Below, piece after piece: positions 1 through 4,744 of a DNA stretch of 6,891 nucleotides. The notes beneath the pieces are model-generated. The model was given only the letters and a program-made list of their open reading frames with translations, was not told where the DNA came from and searched no databases. Every line of letters begins with the position of its first letter. Position 1 is the stretch's first letter. Both the position numbers and the translations under genes were made by a program. The stretch covers positions 1-6,891 of the forward strand of contig JANYAJ010000448.1 of the NCBI GenBank assembly GCA_025361385.1, read 5' to 3'. The stretch comes from Nitrospira sp. GTDB taxonomy: Bacteria; Nitrospirota; Nitrospiria; Nitrospirales; Nitrospiraceae.

Positions 1-71
1 CACGCTTCGAACGCTGGGCGGATATCGCGAATCACTCTGCAGAAGATCTGGTCAAGACCATGGCCGCCGCG
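1..71. repeat. Left arm of a 71-bp perfect inverted repeat (partner 271-341)
   Basis: Read on the plus strand these 71 bases are identical to the minus strand of 341-271. Identity stops at position 72, where the partner base 270 does not pair, and at the left it runs to the window edge, so the arm may be longer. The arm carries codons of the stress protein encoded at 73-930 (RFERWADIANHSAEDL...), now in the opposite orientation. It begins one base beyond that gene's stop codon. The spacer between the arms is 199 bases. It could be a real inverted duplication, or a chimeric fold-back or k-mer-length overlap at a contig end. The exactness and the position at the edge favour an artefact. Confidence 0.9.
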
Positions 72-72
72 A

Positions 73-930
73 TTAGCGGATTACGAGCACGGGACAGGCT
101 ACCCGATGGACGAGACTGTGCGACACGCTGCCGAGCAGGAAACGTTCGACCCCTCGACGGCTGTGTGACCCCACAATGAGGAGGTCGAATTCGGAAGCAC
201 GCGTGGCGACCGTCTGAGCCGGGTCGCCGCTCAACACCTGGACGGACACCGTGGAGGAGGGCCCCATCAGCGCGGCGGCCATGGTCTTGACCAGATCTTC
301 TGCAGAGTGATTCGCGATATCCGCCCAGCGTTCGAAGCGTGCCATGTTGGAGGGGTCGGCAAGCTGCAGTGACGGGACGACGGTGAGGATCGAGAGTTCC
401 ACCGGATCGCGGAATGGATGTGCGGCCAACCAGTCGCGAATTATCTGGGCGTCCTCGCGGCCTTCGAGGGCGATTAAGGCACGGCGGATTCTCTTCGGGG
501 CGCCCTTCACGATCAGCGTCGTTCTCGTTCCGTGGGCCAAGACCCGATGGGAGACGCTGCCGAGCACCAATTCAGCCAGTTTCCCGCGCCCGCGAGCGCC
601 CATCACCACCAGATCGGCATCGGCCTTTTCCGCCTGATCGAGCACGATACGGGCCGGCGATCCGATCTCGCGCACCTGCGTGACGGCGATCCCGTTCGAT
701 GGGATTAAGGCGGAGGTCCGTTGGAGCAACTCCTGGCCGGCATCCATCATTGCCTGCCGAAACTCCTCGTATCCCTGCAGTGCGGCGGCGCCGGCAACAG
801 CAGGATATTCGTAGACGCCCAAGTCCACTCCATGCACCAGGGTGATTGTTGTCGGACGAAATAAGAGGAGGGTCTGTTGAACGGCCGAAAATGACTGGTC
901 CGACCAGTCGATGCCGATGGCGATGCGCAT
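73..930 (-). CDS. Universal stress protein with two tandem UspA domains
   Basis: This 285-residue protein contains two UspA-type alpha/beta domains in tandem. Domain 1 (about 1-143) opens with the typical first strand RIAIGIDWSDQS. It ends with a complete ATP-binding motif of the form G-x2-G-x9-G-S at residues 111-125 (GARG...LGSVSH). Domain 2 (about 148-285) has GSHSRRGVERFLLGS at 254-268, where the second glycine is serine, and closes with CPVLVIR as is usual for the family. Tandem Usps of about 280-300 residues are common. Members bind ATP or AMP in the cytoplasm and are induced by starvation, oxidative or low-oxygen stress. The ATG at 928-930 is preceded by AGGAAAGGA about 7 bases upstream. 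A repeat element starts only about 30 bases upstream of the start codon, so any promoter must lie in or beyond it. A copy of residues about 198-220 is repeated in inverted orientation at 1-71. Confidence 0.95.
   Translation of the reverse strand: MRIAIGIDWSDQSFSAVQQTLLLFRPTTITLVHGVDLGVYEYPAVAGAAALQGYEEFRQAMMDAGQELLQRTSALIPSNGIAVTQVREIGSPARIVLDQAEKADADLVVMGARGRGKLAELVLGSVSHRVLAHGTRTTLIVKGAPKRIRRALIALEGREDAQIIRDWLAAHPFRDPVELSILTVVPSLQLADPSNMARFERWADIANHSAEDLVKTMAAALMGPSSTVSVQVLSGDPAQTVATRASEFDLLIVGSHSRRGVERFLLGSVSHSLVHRVACPVLVIR
271..341. repeat. Right arm of the 71-bp perfect inverted repeat (partner 1-71)
   Basis: This is the interior copy of the inverted repeat. It lies in frame within the second domain of the universal stress protein, and the reading frame is intact across it. 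It is therefore the original sequence, and the copy at 1-71 is the derived one. Confidence 0.9.
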
Positions 931-959
931 AGCGCGATCCTTTCCTGTCGACGCTTAGG

Positions 960-1114
960 AGGATGCTGAAAAAGTCCGCCAGTCTGGAAACGATGAACGG
1001 TGAGCGATGAACGATGAACGATGAGTAAAGAAGTCCCTCTTACGTCAGCGTTCCACGTTCATCGTTCTAAGTTCGCTCGCTGCGGCCTTGCTGGACGGCC
1101 TTTTTGAGCATCCT
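960..1114. repeat. REP/MITE-like intergenic element with imperfect terminal inverted repeats
   Basis: The left end AGGATGCTGAAAAAGTCCG (960-978) and the reverse complement of the right end, AGGATGCTCAAAAAGGCCG (1114-1096), differ at 2 of 19 positions. The match continues loosely inward (CCGCCAG against CCGTCCAG). The interior carries five 7-base tandem units (992-1026). One arm of the reverse complement, GTTCATCGTTC, sits at 1057-1067, so the transcript could fold into a long imperfect hairpin. No coding sequence is seen inside. The organisation suggests a miniature, non-autonomous element of the kind dispersed between genes in Nitrospira-like genomes, though no target-site duplication is evident. 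It separates the stress-protein gene from the upstream operon and may act as a transcription boundary or carry a promoter. Confidence 0.7.
992..1026 (+). repeat. Five tandem 7-base units (GATGAAC type)
   Basis: The units read GATGAAC, GGTGAGC, GATGAAC, GATGAAC, GATGAGT without gaps. A reverse-complement unit, GTTCATC, lies at 1057-1063 within the same element. The array is probably prone to copy-number change by slippage. Confidence 0.8.
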
Positions 1115-1172
1115 GTGGTTGTTCAAGCCACGGTGCAACTCGGAGCATTTTGGCTATTTTCTTTCTCATACA

Positions 1173-1191
1173 CCGAGTTTTTCCGCAGCCT
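1173..1191 (-). repeat. Solitary third copy of the element end motif
   Basis: On the minus strand this reads AGGCTGCGGAAAAACTCGG, matching the end motif at 960-978 at 15 of 19 positions. It begins two bases past the TAA of the exported-protein gene (1193-1195). CCGAGTT at 1173-1179 can also pair with AACTCGG at 1137-1143 across a 29-base loop, which would put a T-run after the stem on the plus strand. It may be an older or truncated element end, or an end-derived terminator. Confidence 0.5.
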
Positions 1192-1192
1192 G

Positions 1193-1759
1193 TTAGAACA
1201 ATGGATGGGGCGCGGTTCCGAACGGCATCACTTTGGGTGAGTCGCCCACATTGCCTCGAATCCGCCAGCTGCCATGTTCAAAGGTCAGGTAATGCACTTC
1301 TTCATACCAGCTGTCGATCGGCACCCGGAGCCCACTGATCTTCGAGAGGCCCGACAAGCTCCCCGTGCAGGTCACTTCGAGAATGGTATTGGAGCCCGCT
1401 CCCACCTTGACGATCTTCGAAAAGAAGTGCACGTCGCTGATATCGCGATATTCCTCGAACAGATCGAACCAGATCTTCCGAACATCCGCCTGGTTCAACC
1501 CATGATAGTTGTACGGGGTGGCGTAGAGCGCCATGACGCCGTCCAGATTGCCCACCGCGACGGCGGCGTCAGCCTTATGAAACACATCCAGGATCTGTGT
1601 GACGGTGGCCTCATCCACTTCGACGAGCGAGCCCTGTAGAATGGACGTTGCCGCCTGACCCGCCGTGCCGGTCACCAGGCTGAGCGCGGCGACCACGGCA
1701 AGGAGCCATCGACGGGGACCGGCGGACTGTTTCAACATCCTGCGAGGGGTGGCGGTCAT
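1193..1759 (-). CDS. Exported NTF2/SnoaL-like protein of unknown function
   Basis: The 188-residue product begins with a basic region containing two Arg-Arg pairs, then a hydrophobic core (WLLAVVAALSLVTG, about 18-31) and a likely cleavage site after A36 (AGQA/ATS). PRRWLLAV loosely resembles a twin-arginine signal but lacks the full consensus. The mature part has helices followed by strands ending in WRIRGNVGDSP, the pattern of the NTF2/SnoaL cone fold seen in small ligand-binding or scaffold proteins; the region LYATPYNYHGLNQADV fits the second helix region. The ATG at 1757-1759 was chosen because GAGGAG lies six bases upstream. An in-frame ATG at 1793-1795 would overlap the preceding gene and has no such site. 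It is the last gene of a three-gene operon, 23 bases after its neighbour. The substrate cannot be told from the sequence. Confidence 0.82.
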   Translation of the reverse strand: MTATPRRMLKQSAGPRRWLLAVVAALSLVTGTAGQAATSILQGSLVEVDEATVTQILDVFHKADAAVAVGNLDGVMALYATPYNYHGLNQADVRKIWFDLFEEYRDISDVHFFSKIVKVGAGSNTILEVTCTGSLSGLSKISGLRVPIDSWYEEVHYLTFEHGSWRIRGNVGDSPKVMPFGTAPHPLF

Positions 1760-1765
1760 ATCGTT

Positions 1766-1770
1766 CTCCT
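1766..1770 (-). promoter_or_regulatory. Shine-Dalgarno site that decides the start of the exported protein
   Basis: AGGAG on the minus strand lies six bases before the ATG at 1759. It selects this start over the longer ATG at 1795. Confidence 0.75.
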
Positions 1771-1782
1771 CAACGGTTGCGC

Positions 1783-2283
1783 TTAGCGAGTCCATGTGAC
1801 CCGTATGAATTGTTCATCCTGGTCGTAATGCAATTCCAGTTCCCCATGGTAGGCCTGTTTCAGCGCCTCACCGATGCGCCGGGGCAGGTGGGTATCGGTT
1901 GTCGAAATGACCAGGCCCTCAGGCTGTGATTCAATCCCCATGATCCGGGAGAGCGGATGTCCATTTTTTTCCTTCTCCTCCATATTTCTGACGACACCGA
2001 TCAGCTGTTCGTGCTGGGTATCTTTGAACGGGCCTTTGATCGTCACGAGGCCCTTGGGATATTTATCGTGAATGCGGTGACAAGCCGGGCAGCGCGTCTC
2101 CTGTGCGCCGGCCGGTTTCGCGTCCCAGGTCCAGCGACCCTTGTGAAAGACCGCGCCGCATGTCGGACAGACCGTGGGCTCCTTGAGCTTTCCTTGCAGT
2201 TTATAGGAGTCGTGTTCGTCCTCTTGATAGGTTTTGTCTCTGCGGGTTCCCAACCCCGACGGAATCTTGGAATGTGTGGACAT
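1783..2283 (-). CDS. BCAM0308-like zinc-ribbon protein
   Basis: The 166-residue protein has a charged N-terminus, then a zinc-ribbon-type pair of knuckles: CPTC at 39-42 in TVCPTCGAVFHKGRW, and CPAC at 65-68 in RCPACHRIHDKYP. A segment NMEEKEKNGHPLSRIM (100-115) and a C-terminal alpha/beta part (121-166) follow, with TDTHLPRRIGEALKQAYHGELE. Order and length match the family annotated as BCAM0308, named after a Burkholderia locus and sometimes labelled ATPase. No Walker motif is visible here, so I would not call it an ATPase. The C-terminal part resembles an NMD3-like RNA- or ribosome-associated fold, which is a weak inference. An SD (AAAAAGGAG) precedes the ATG by 10 bases. The gene lies 34 bases after the phosphoribosyltransferase and 23 bases before the exported protein, so co-transcription is likely. 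Such proteins often sit with Usp and other stress genes, as here. Confidence 0.88.
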   Translation of the reverse strand: MSTHSKIPSGLGTRRDKTYQEDEHDSYKLQGKLKEPTVCPTCGAVFHKGRWTWDAKPAGAQETRCPACHRIHDKYPKGLVTIKGPFKDTQHEQLIGVVRNMEEKEKNGHPLSRIMGIESQPEGLVISTTDTHLPRRIGEALKQAYHGELELHYDQDEQFIRVTWTR

Positions 2284-2317
2284 GGTGACGACTCTCCTTT
2301 TTGGCGAACAAGACGAG

Positions 2318-2992
2318 TTATGAAGCTGGCGGCGAGGGCATGCGTGCGAGCATCGCCTCCTCGGCCAAATTGAGGTATTCCACGACGTCGCGATCCTCGA
2401 CTTGTGTGAAGTCCACGAAGAAATTCCCCACAGCTTCGAACGGGTCCGGTGTCATGAGTATCACCAGCTCGTCCACATGTGAGCGAATCTCGCGGATCGT
2501 CGACGGGGGACCGACCGGAATCACGCCCACCAGGCGGCGCGGCTGCAGATGTCGAATCGCGAGCGCCGAAGCCATGAACGTCGAGCCTGTGGCGATGCCG
2601 TCGTCAACCAAGAGCACCGTGCGCCCGGTGAGTCCCGAAAGCGGCCGTCCTTGCCGGTACAGGTCCTTACGCCTGGCGATCTCCTGCTCCTGGACATGGA
2701 TCAATCGCTCCAGCTCGTGCCGGGAGAGGCCACAGGAGCTGATGGCCTCTTGATTCAGATAATGCGATCCCGTCTCGGTCACGGCGCCAATCGCATATTC
2801 AGGATTGCCCGGCGCACCGATTTTGCGGGTGATGAACACATCCAGCGGAAGGTGGAGTGCCAGGCTGAGCTGGTAGCCCACTGCCACACCGCCGCGGGGA
2901 AGGGTCAGGATCAACGCCGTTGGATCGTTGCGGTAGGCACTCAGTTTCTCGGCCAGCATCCGGCCTGCTTCTTCGCGATTATGGAACCTCAC
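2318..2992 (-). CDS. Type I phosphoribosyltransferase (stress-associated family)
   Basis: With a GTG start at 2992 the product is 224 residues. It shows the type I PRTase signature VLLVDDGIATGST (126-138), in which the acidic pair and the TGST loop bind PRPP. It also has the substrate-side loop LPRGGVAVG (about 31-39) and the family segment RKIGAPGNPEYAIGAV (56-71). This family resembles the mycobacterial dormancy-associated Rv0571c type and is not one of the well-characterised purine or orotate enzymes; its acceptor base is unknown. It is presumably cytoplasmic. GTG was chosen because AGGAG (3001-3005) lies eight bases upstream and the resulting N-terminus (RFHNREEAGRMLAEKL) fits the family. 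An in-frame ATG at 3019 would add nine residues but has only GGAAG directly abutting it. It is the first gene of the operon, with a sigma-54-like promoter about 85 bases upstream of the ATG. Confidence 0.92.
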   Translation of the reverse strand: MRFHNREEAGRMLAEKLSAYRNDPTALILTLPRGGVAVGYQLSLALHLPLDVFITRKIGAPGNPEYAIGAVTETGSHYLNQEAISSCGLSRHELERLIHVQEQEIARRKDLYRQGRPLSGLTGRTVLLVDDGIATGSTFMASALAIRHLQPRRLVGVIPVGPPSTIREIRSHVDELVILMTPDPFEAVGNFFVDFTQVEDRDVVEYLNLAEEAMLARMPSPPAS

Positions 2993-3000
2993 GCGTCTGT

Positions 3001-3005
3001 CTCCT
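3001..3005 (-). promoter_or_regulatory. Shine-Dalgarno site favouring the GTG start of the phosphoribosyltransferase
   Basis: GCAGGAG on the minus strand stands eight bases before GTG 2992-2990. The alternative ATG at 3019 lacks a properly spaced site. Confidence 0.65.
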
Positions 3006-3090
3006 GCCGATCTCGTCATCTTCCACGGGCGTCGGTGGTGTGATGGGTGCCCCTCTGGGGGAACAGCATGAACTTTTGCAGGAACAGTCT

Positions 3091-3106
3091 TGCATCGTCG
3101 GTGCCA
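3091..3106 (-). promoter_or_regulatory. Candidate sigma-54 (-24/-12) promoter of the stress operon
   Basis: The minus strand reads TGGCACCGACGATGCA. TGGCAC matches the -24 consensus exactly. The invariant GG and GC are separated by exactly 10 bases, and only the first T of TTGCA is replaced by A. Transcription would start near 3080, about 60 bases before the ATG at 3019 and about 88 before the preferred GTG. If real, the operon would need RpoN and an enhancer-binding activator, neither of which is encoded here. Chance matches of this quality do occur. Confidence 0.45.
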
Positions 3107-3232
3107 CAGGATGGCGCGCCGGATAGCCGCGGGAGAAGTGCGGTAGAACAGGAGTTTATAGGCGTCGAGCAGAAGGAGCGGATTTTATGATCCGGTCAGA
3201 TGAGGAGTTTCGGGCCAGTGACAAGATAGGGG

Positions 3233-3304
3233 ACTGTTGCCAAATACCTCAATGGAAGGAGGGATACCGTTTCTTGAGAAGAGAGGTCTGATGGTGGCAA
3301 CAGT
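3233..3304. repeat. Perfect 10-bp inverted repeat with 52-bp spacer
   Basis: ACTGTTGCCA at 3233-3242 is the exact reverse complement of TGGCAACAGT at 3295-3304. It lies between the end of the Cys-rich gene cluster and the -24/-12 match. The arms would lie at about -155 to -225 relative to the predicted start near 3080. They could be paired activator sites, part of a mRNA 3' structure, or chance. Confidence 0.4.
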
Positions 3305-3317
3305 GGTGGGAGAAGGG

Positions 3318-3506
3318 CTAGGTGCTCTGGGCTTTCTGTTGGAGGTGCGGATCCGGCACGATGCCCCCACATTCAACGCAGCGTACTTTTCCTGCCCTGT
3401 GTTCCTCTTCCGTCACACTGTCAGAGATTAGGCGACTATGGGTACAGGCGCAAGACGGGCTCATTGAGATGGGCTGAGGGGGTCGTTCTGACTTGTTGAG
3501 GCTCAC
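3318..3506 (-). CDS. Small Cys-rich putative zinc-binding protein (62 residues)
   Basis: The GTG at 3504-3506 has a near-perfect SD, TGGAGG, six bases upstream, which is the main reason to call this gene. The product has a polar N-terminus and then CACTHSR (19-25), ending with VRCVECGGIVPDP (41-53). The C-x-C-x-H group and the CxxC group could together bind one zinc ion. A later in-frame ATG at 3462-3464 would give 48 residues and keep both groups but has no SD. It is the third of three consecutive minus-strand Cys-rich genes, 55 bases after the 34-codon one. I do not recognise a named family. The function is unknown; a zinc- or redox-responsive role is only an inference. Confidence 0.55.
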   Translation of the reverse strand: MSLNKSERPPQPISMSPSCACTHSRLISDSVTEEEHRAGKVRCVECGGIVPDPHLQQKAQST

Positions 3507-3512
3507 GGTGTA

Positions 3513-3518
3513 CCTCCA
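3513..3518 (-). promoter_or_regulatory. Shine-Dalgarno site defining the 62-residue gene
   Basis: TGGAGG on the minus strand lies six bases before GTG 3506-3504. It supports translation from the GTG rather than from the upstream TTG (3590) or the downstream ATG (3464). Confidence 0.6.
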
Positions 3519-3561
3519 GGACGGCAAGTAGGTATAGCGAGCAGATTCGGCATAATCATAA

Positions 3562-3666
3562 TTATCCGGCATCCGCAATGCAAGATACAAAATATGGGAT
3601 CGTGGGATTGGCCAGGATGGAGCGATCCACGCAGTTTCCGCAGTTGACGCAACGCCAGAGCGTCAT
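3562..3666 (-). CDS. 34-residue CxxCGxC microprotein translationally coupled to its upstream gene
   Basis: The ATG at 3664-3666 overlaps the TGA of the preceding gene (3663-3665) as ATGA, a classic re-initiation arrangement. It explains the absence of an SD. The predicted product starts MTLWRCVNCGNCVDRSIL and ends at TAA 3562-3564. Cysteines at 6, 9 and 12, plus one at 29, form a compact metal-binding-like knuckle. The motif WRCVNCGNCVD resembles short zinc-ribbon proteins I associate with Nitrospira-type genomes, from memory and not verified. It is too short for usual gene finders. An alternative is that it is the detached C-terminal part of a longer zinc protein. Confidence 0.5.
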   Translation of the reverse strand: MTLWRCVNCGNCVDRSILANPTIPYFVSCIADAG

Positions 3667-4034
3667 CGGTATGCCGGCGACTGGGTGCACGGGGCCAGGT
3701 CTGCTGCCTGACGGGCTGCGTCGACGTTCGGAGAGTCGGCCTGCCTGCTCATGGCTGCGCTTCGAATCTCACGGAAGTATTGCTGCATCGTCTCCTGAGC
3801 CTTCGTGAAACATTCAGGGCAGTAGGTGTGCGTGAGTGGGAGCTGGGTTGAGTTCACGCCATGAGTCTGTCGATAGGTTCGTGGCGATACCCAGCGTTCG
3901 CGATGAAGAGACGATCTGGTCTCGTCTCGAATGAGACCACACACACAACAGACGGGGAGCAGTCTTGGTGCGATGAGCGTGGGGCTCCTCAGCGCGGACG
4001 GAGTGGTTTGAGCGATCGACATGTGACTGGACAT
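3663..4034 (-). CDS. Small protein with a CxxC...CPEC putative zinc-binding domain
   Basis: The 123-residue product has a Ser/Thr/Pro-rich N-terminus (1-27), then CCVCGLIRDE at 29-38 and W48, Y54 and H58. TYCPECFTKAQETMQQYF follows at 70-87, and a low-complexity polar tail ends the protein. The spacing C-x2-C, IRD, W, Y, H, then CPEC strongly resembles the cysteine-rich module at the C-terminus of many PAS/response-regulator proteins (pattern CxWCxxIRD ... HGICPEC). Here it stands alone. It probably binds one metal ion through four cysteines; the role is unknown. The start ATG 4032-4034 has AAGGTGG just upstream, with AAGG six bases from it. It is the first of three tiny Cys-rich genes on this strand and its stop overlaps the next start. 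An AT-rich stretch about 70-80 bases upstream (4105-4125) could hold its promoter. Confidence 0.72.
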   Translation of the reverse strand: MSSHMSIAQTTPSALRSPTLIAPRLLPVCCVCGLIRDETRSSLHRERWVSPRTYRQTHGVNSTQLPLTHTYCPECFTKAQETMQQYFREIRSAAMSRQADSPNVDAARQAADLAPCTQSPAYR

Positions 4035-4252
4035 AGGCCACCTTTTTCTTTCATCCGTTGGAGAGAGAACAGCAATGCAGCGATGTGCAAATCCCTAATG
4101 ATGCATCGTTATAATAAAATACAGGCCCTTCTAGAACTGGGAGATCCCTGGTTCCACTCGGATTACGCCCTAGGAGCTACGACGGGGAGTGTCAACAGAA
4201 TCAGCCGAAAGTCTGAACGCTCTCATCACTGACTCCTGAGAAATACGCAAGG
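4035..4252. other. Intergenic spacer with AT-rich segment
   Basis: This spacer separates the winged-helix gene from the Cys-rich cluster. On the minus strand it holds a perfect TTGACA (4195-4190) without a good -10 at the right distance. It also holds an AT-rich run around 4105-4125 with TATTAT and TATAAC that could serve as a -10, about 70 bases upstream of the ATG at 4034. A minus-strand 18-codon frame after AGGAG (start 4222) is probably chance. No terminator was identified. Confidence 0.35.
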
Positions 4253-4543
4253 CTAACGGACGGCACGAGCGGACCTCGCCGGAGTCACGTGGCCAGGCTG
4301 AGCGAATCGACGTGGTGCAAGCGAGAGGCGGTAGTCTGACGAGTCCGGGCGCTGGAGGGTGACAGTGCCGGCTCGGTCGAGCCGGTCCACCGCGGCAAAC
4401 ACCTGGTTCCATGAATAATAGGGCACTCTCTCATTGAGTTCTTCGAGCGTGCAGGTACCAACCCTGGCAAGTACCAGAAGGATGGCCGATTCAAGTGCAT
4501 CTGTCTGAAGCATAGGGTTTCCCTCATCAATAGCGAATAGCAC
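4253..4543 (-). CDS. Small winged-helix-like protein, possible transcription regulator
   Basis: The 96-residue product has an initial helix (LESAILLVLARVG, 17-29), a second helix TLEELNERV (32-40), and a candidate recognition helix YSWNQVFAAVDRLDRAG (43-59). A beta-wing, TVTLQRPDSSDYRLSL (60-75), follows, then a basic Pro/Arg tail. This is the order of a winged helix-turn-helix. The tryptophan and the VFAAVDRL pattern suggest a DNA-contacting helix, but no named family is recognised. The GTG at 4541-4543 has AAGGAGG six bases upstream. An in-frame ATG at 4511-4513 with GAGGG upstream gives an 86-residue product and is a serious alternative. It is divergent from the CheB-CheR gene, so it might control that gene or itself through the CTAG-rich spacer. 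Confidence 0.75.
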   Translation of the reverse strand: MLFAIDEGNPMLQTDALESAILLVLARVGTCTLEELNERVPYYSWNQVFAAVDRLDRAGTVTLQRPDSSDYRLSLAPRRFAQPGHVTPARSARAVR

Positions 4544-4549
4544 TGTCAG

Positions 4550-4556
4550 CCTCCTT
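4550..4556 (-). promoter_or_regulatory. Consensus Shine-Dalgarno site of the winged-helix gene
   Basis: AAGGAGG on the minus strand lies six bases before GTG 4543-4541. It is the best SD in the window and supports the GTG start. Confidence 0.7.
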
Positions 4557-4581
4557 ATACGGCCCGCGCTTGCGTAGCAAC

Positions 4582-4599
4582 ACTAGAAAGATCCCTAGT
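4582..4599. promoter_or_regulatory. Candidate operator: ACTAG-N8-CTAGT dyad
   Basis: ACTAG (4582-4586) and CTAGT (4595-4599) are exact inverted repeats. A further TCTAGG follows at 4599-4604 and ACTAG at 4616-4620. CTAG is usually rare in bacterial genomes, so four in 40 bases is notable. The position just upstream of the winged-helix gene suggests a binding site for that or another regulator. This is inference only. Confidence 0.35.
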
Positions 4600-4744
4600 C
4601 TAGGCAGAATACATTACTAGCGGTCGATGCCCTTCTTGTCGGGCTATGGAGAAAAGGATTAGACTCTGGCTCCTAATCAGTCCTTCAACCGCGGGTGAGT
4701 ACTGCTCAACCCCCGGGCTTCTGTCGTACTAGGAAGACGATGCT

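Larger units (their letters stand above)
2993..3317. other. Intergenic region upstream of the stress operon
   Basis: I see no convincing gene here. Reading leftward from the end of the small Cys-rich gene, it contains a 10-bp inverted repeat (3233-3242 and 3295-3304) and a -24/-12 promoter match (3091-3106). It also contains a short CCCC-TCT-GGGG dyad at 3050-3060 in the presumed leader, and the SD of the phosphoribosyltransferase gene. No terminator with a clear T-run was found after the gene ending at 3318. Confidence 0.6.
4544..4744. other. Divergent spacer between the winged-helix and CheB-CheR genes
   Basis: This spacer must hold the promoters for both directions. It contains four CTAG tetramers between 4583 and 4620 and a fifth at 4729-4732, next to the ribosome-binding site (AGGAAG, 4731-4736) of the plus-strand gene. 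No clear sigma-70 promoter with two good hexamers was found. Confidence 0.4.

Noticed and set aside
3..179. Plus-strand frame continuing from the inverted stress-protein copy to a TGA at 177-179
   Set aside because: Only the first 23 codons match the stress protein. The rest is antisense of the real gene, so this is not a second gene but a consequence of the inverted repeat.
1137..1182. AACTCGG...CCGAGTT plus T5 as a rho-independent terminator on the plus strand
   Set aside because: The stem is only 7 bp with a 29-base loop, no plus-strand gene precedes it, and the T-run belongs to the repeat-end motif.
3050..3060. CCCC-TCT-GGGG dyad in the leader of the phosphoribosyltransferase gene
   Set aside because: It has only 4-bp arms and no T-run. 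It is insufficient to call a terminator, operator or riboswitch.
3237..3431. 64-codon plus-strand ORF over the intergenic region and Cys-rich gene
   Set aside because: It has no SD or recognisable motif, and it overlaps the better supported minus-strand gene at 3318-3506.
4167..4195. TTGACA on the minus strand as a sigma-70 promoter for the Cys-rich cluster
   Set aside because: The -35 is perfect but the sequence 16-18 bases downstream (AGGGCG region) is not a plausible -10.
4168..4224. 18-codon minus-strand ORF (MRAFRLSADSVDTPRRSS) with AGGAG six bases upstream
   Set aside because: It is too short, and its composition is unremarkable. SD-plus-ATG combinations of this kind arise by chance.
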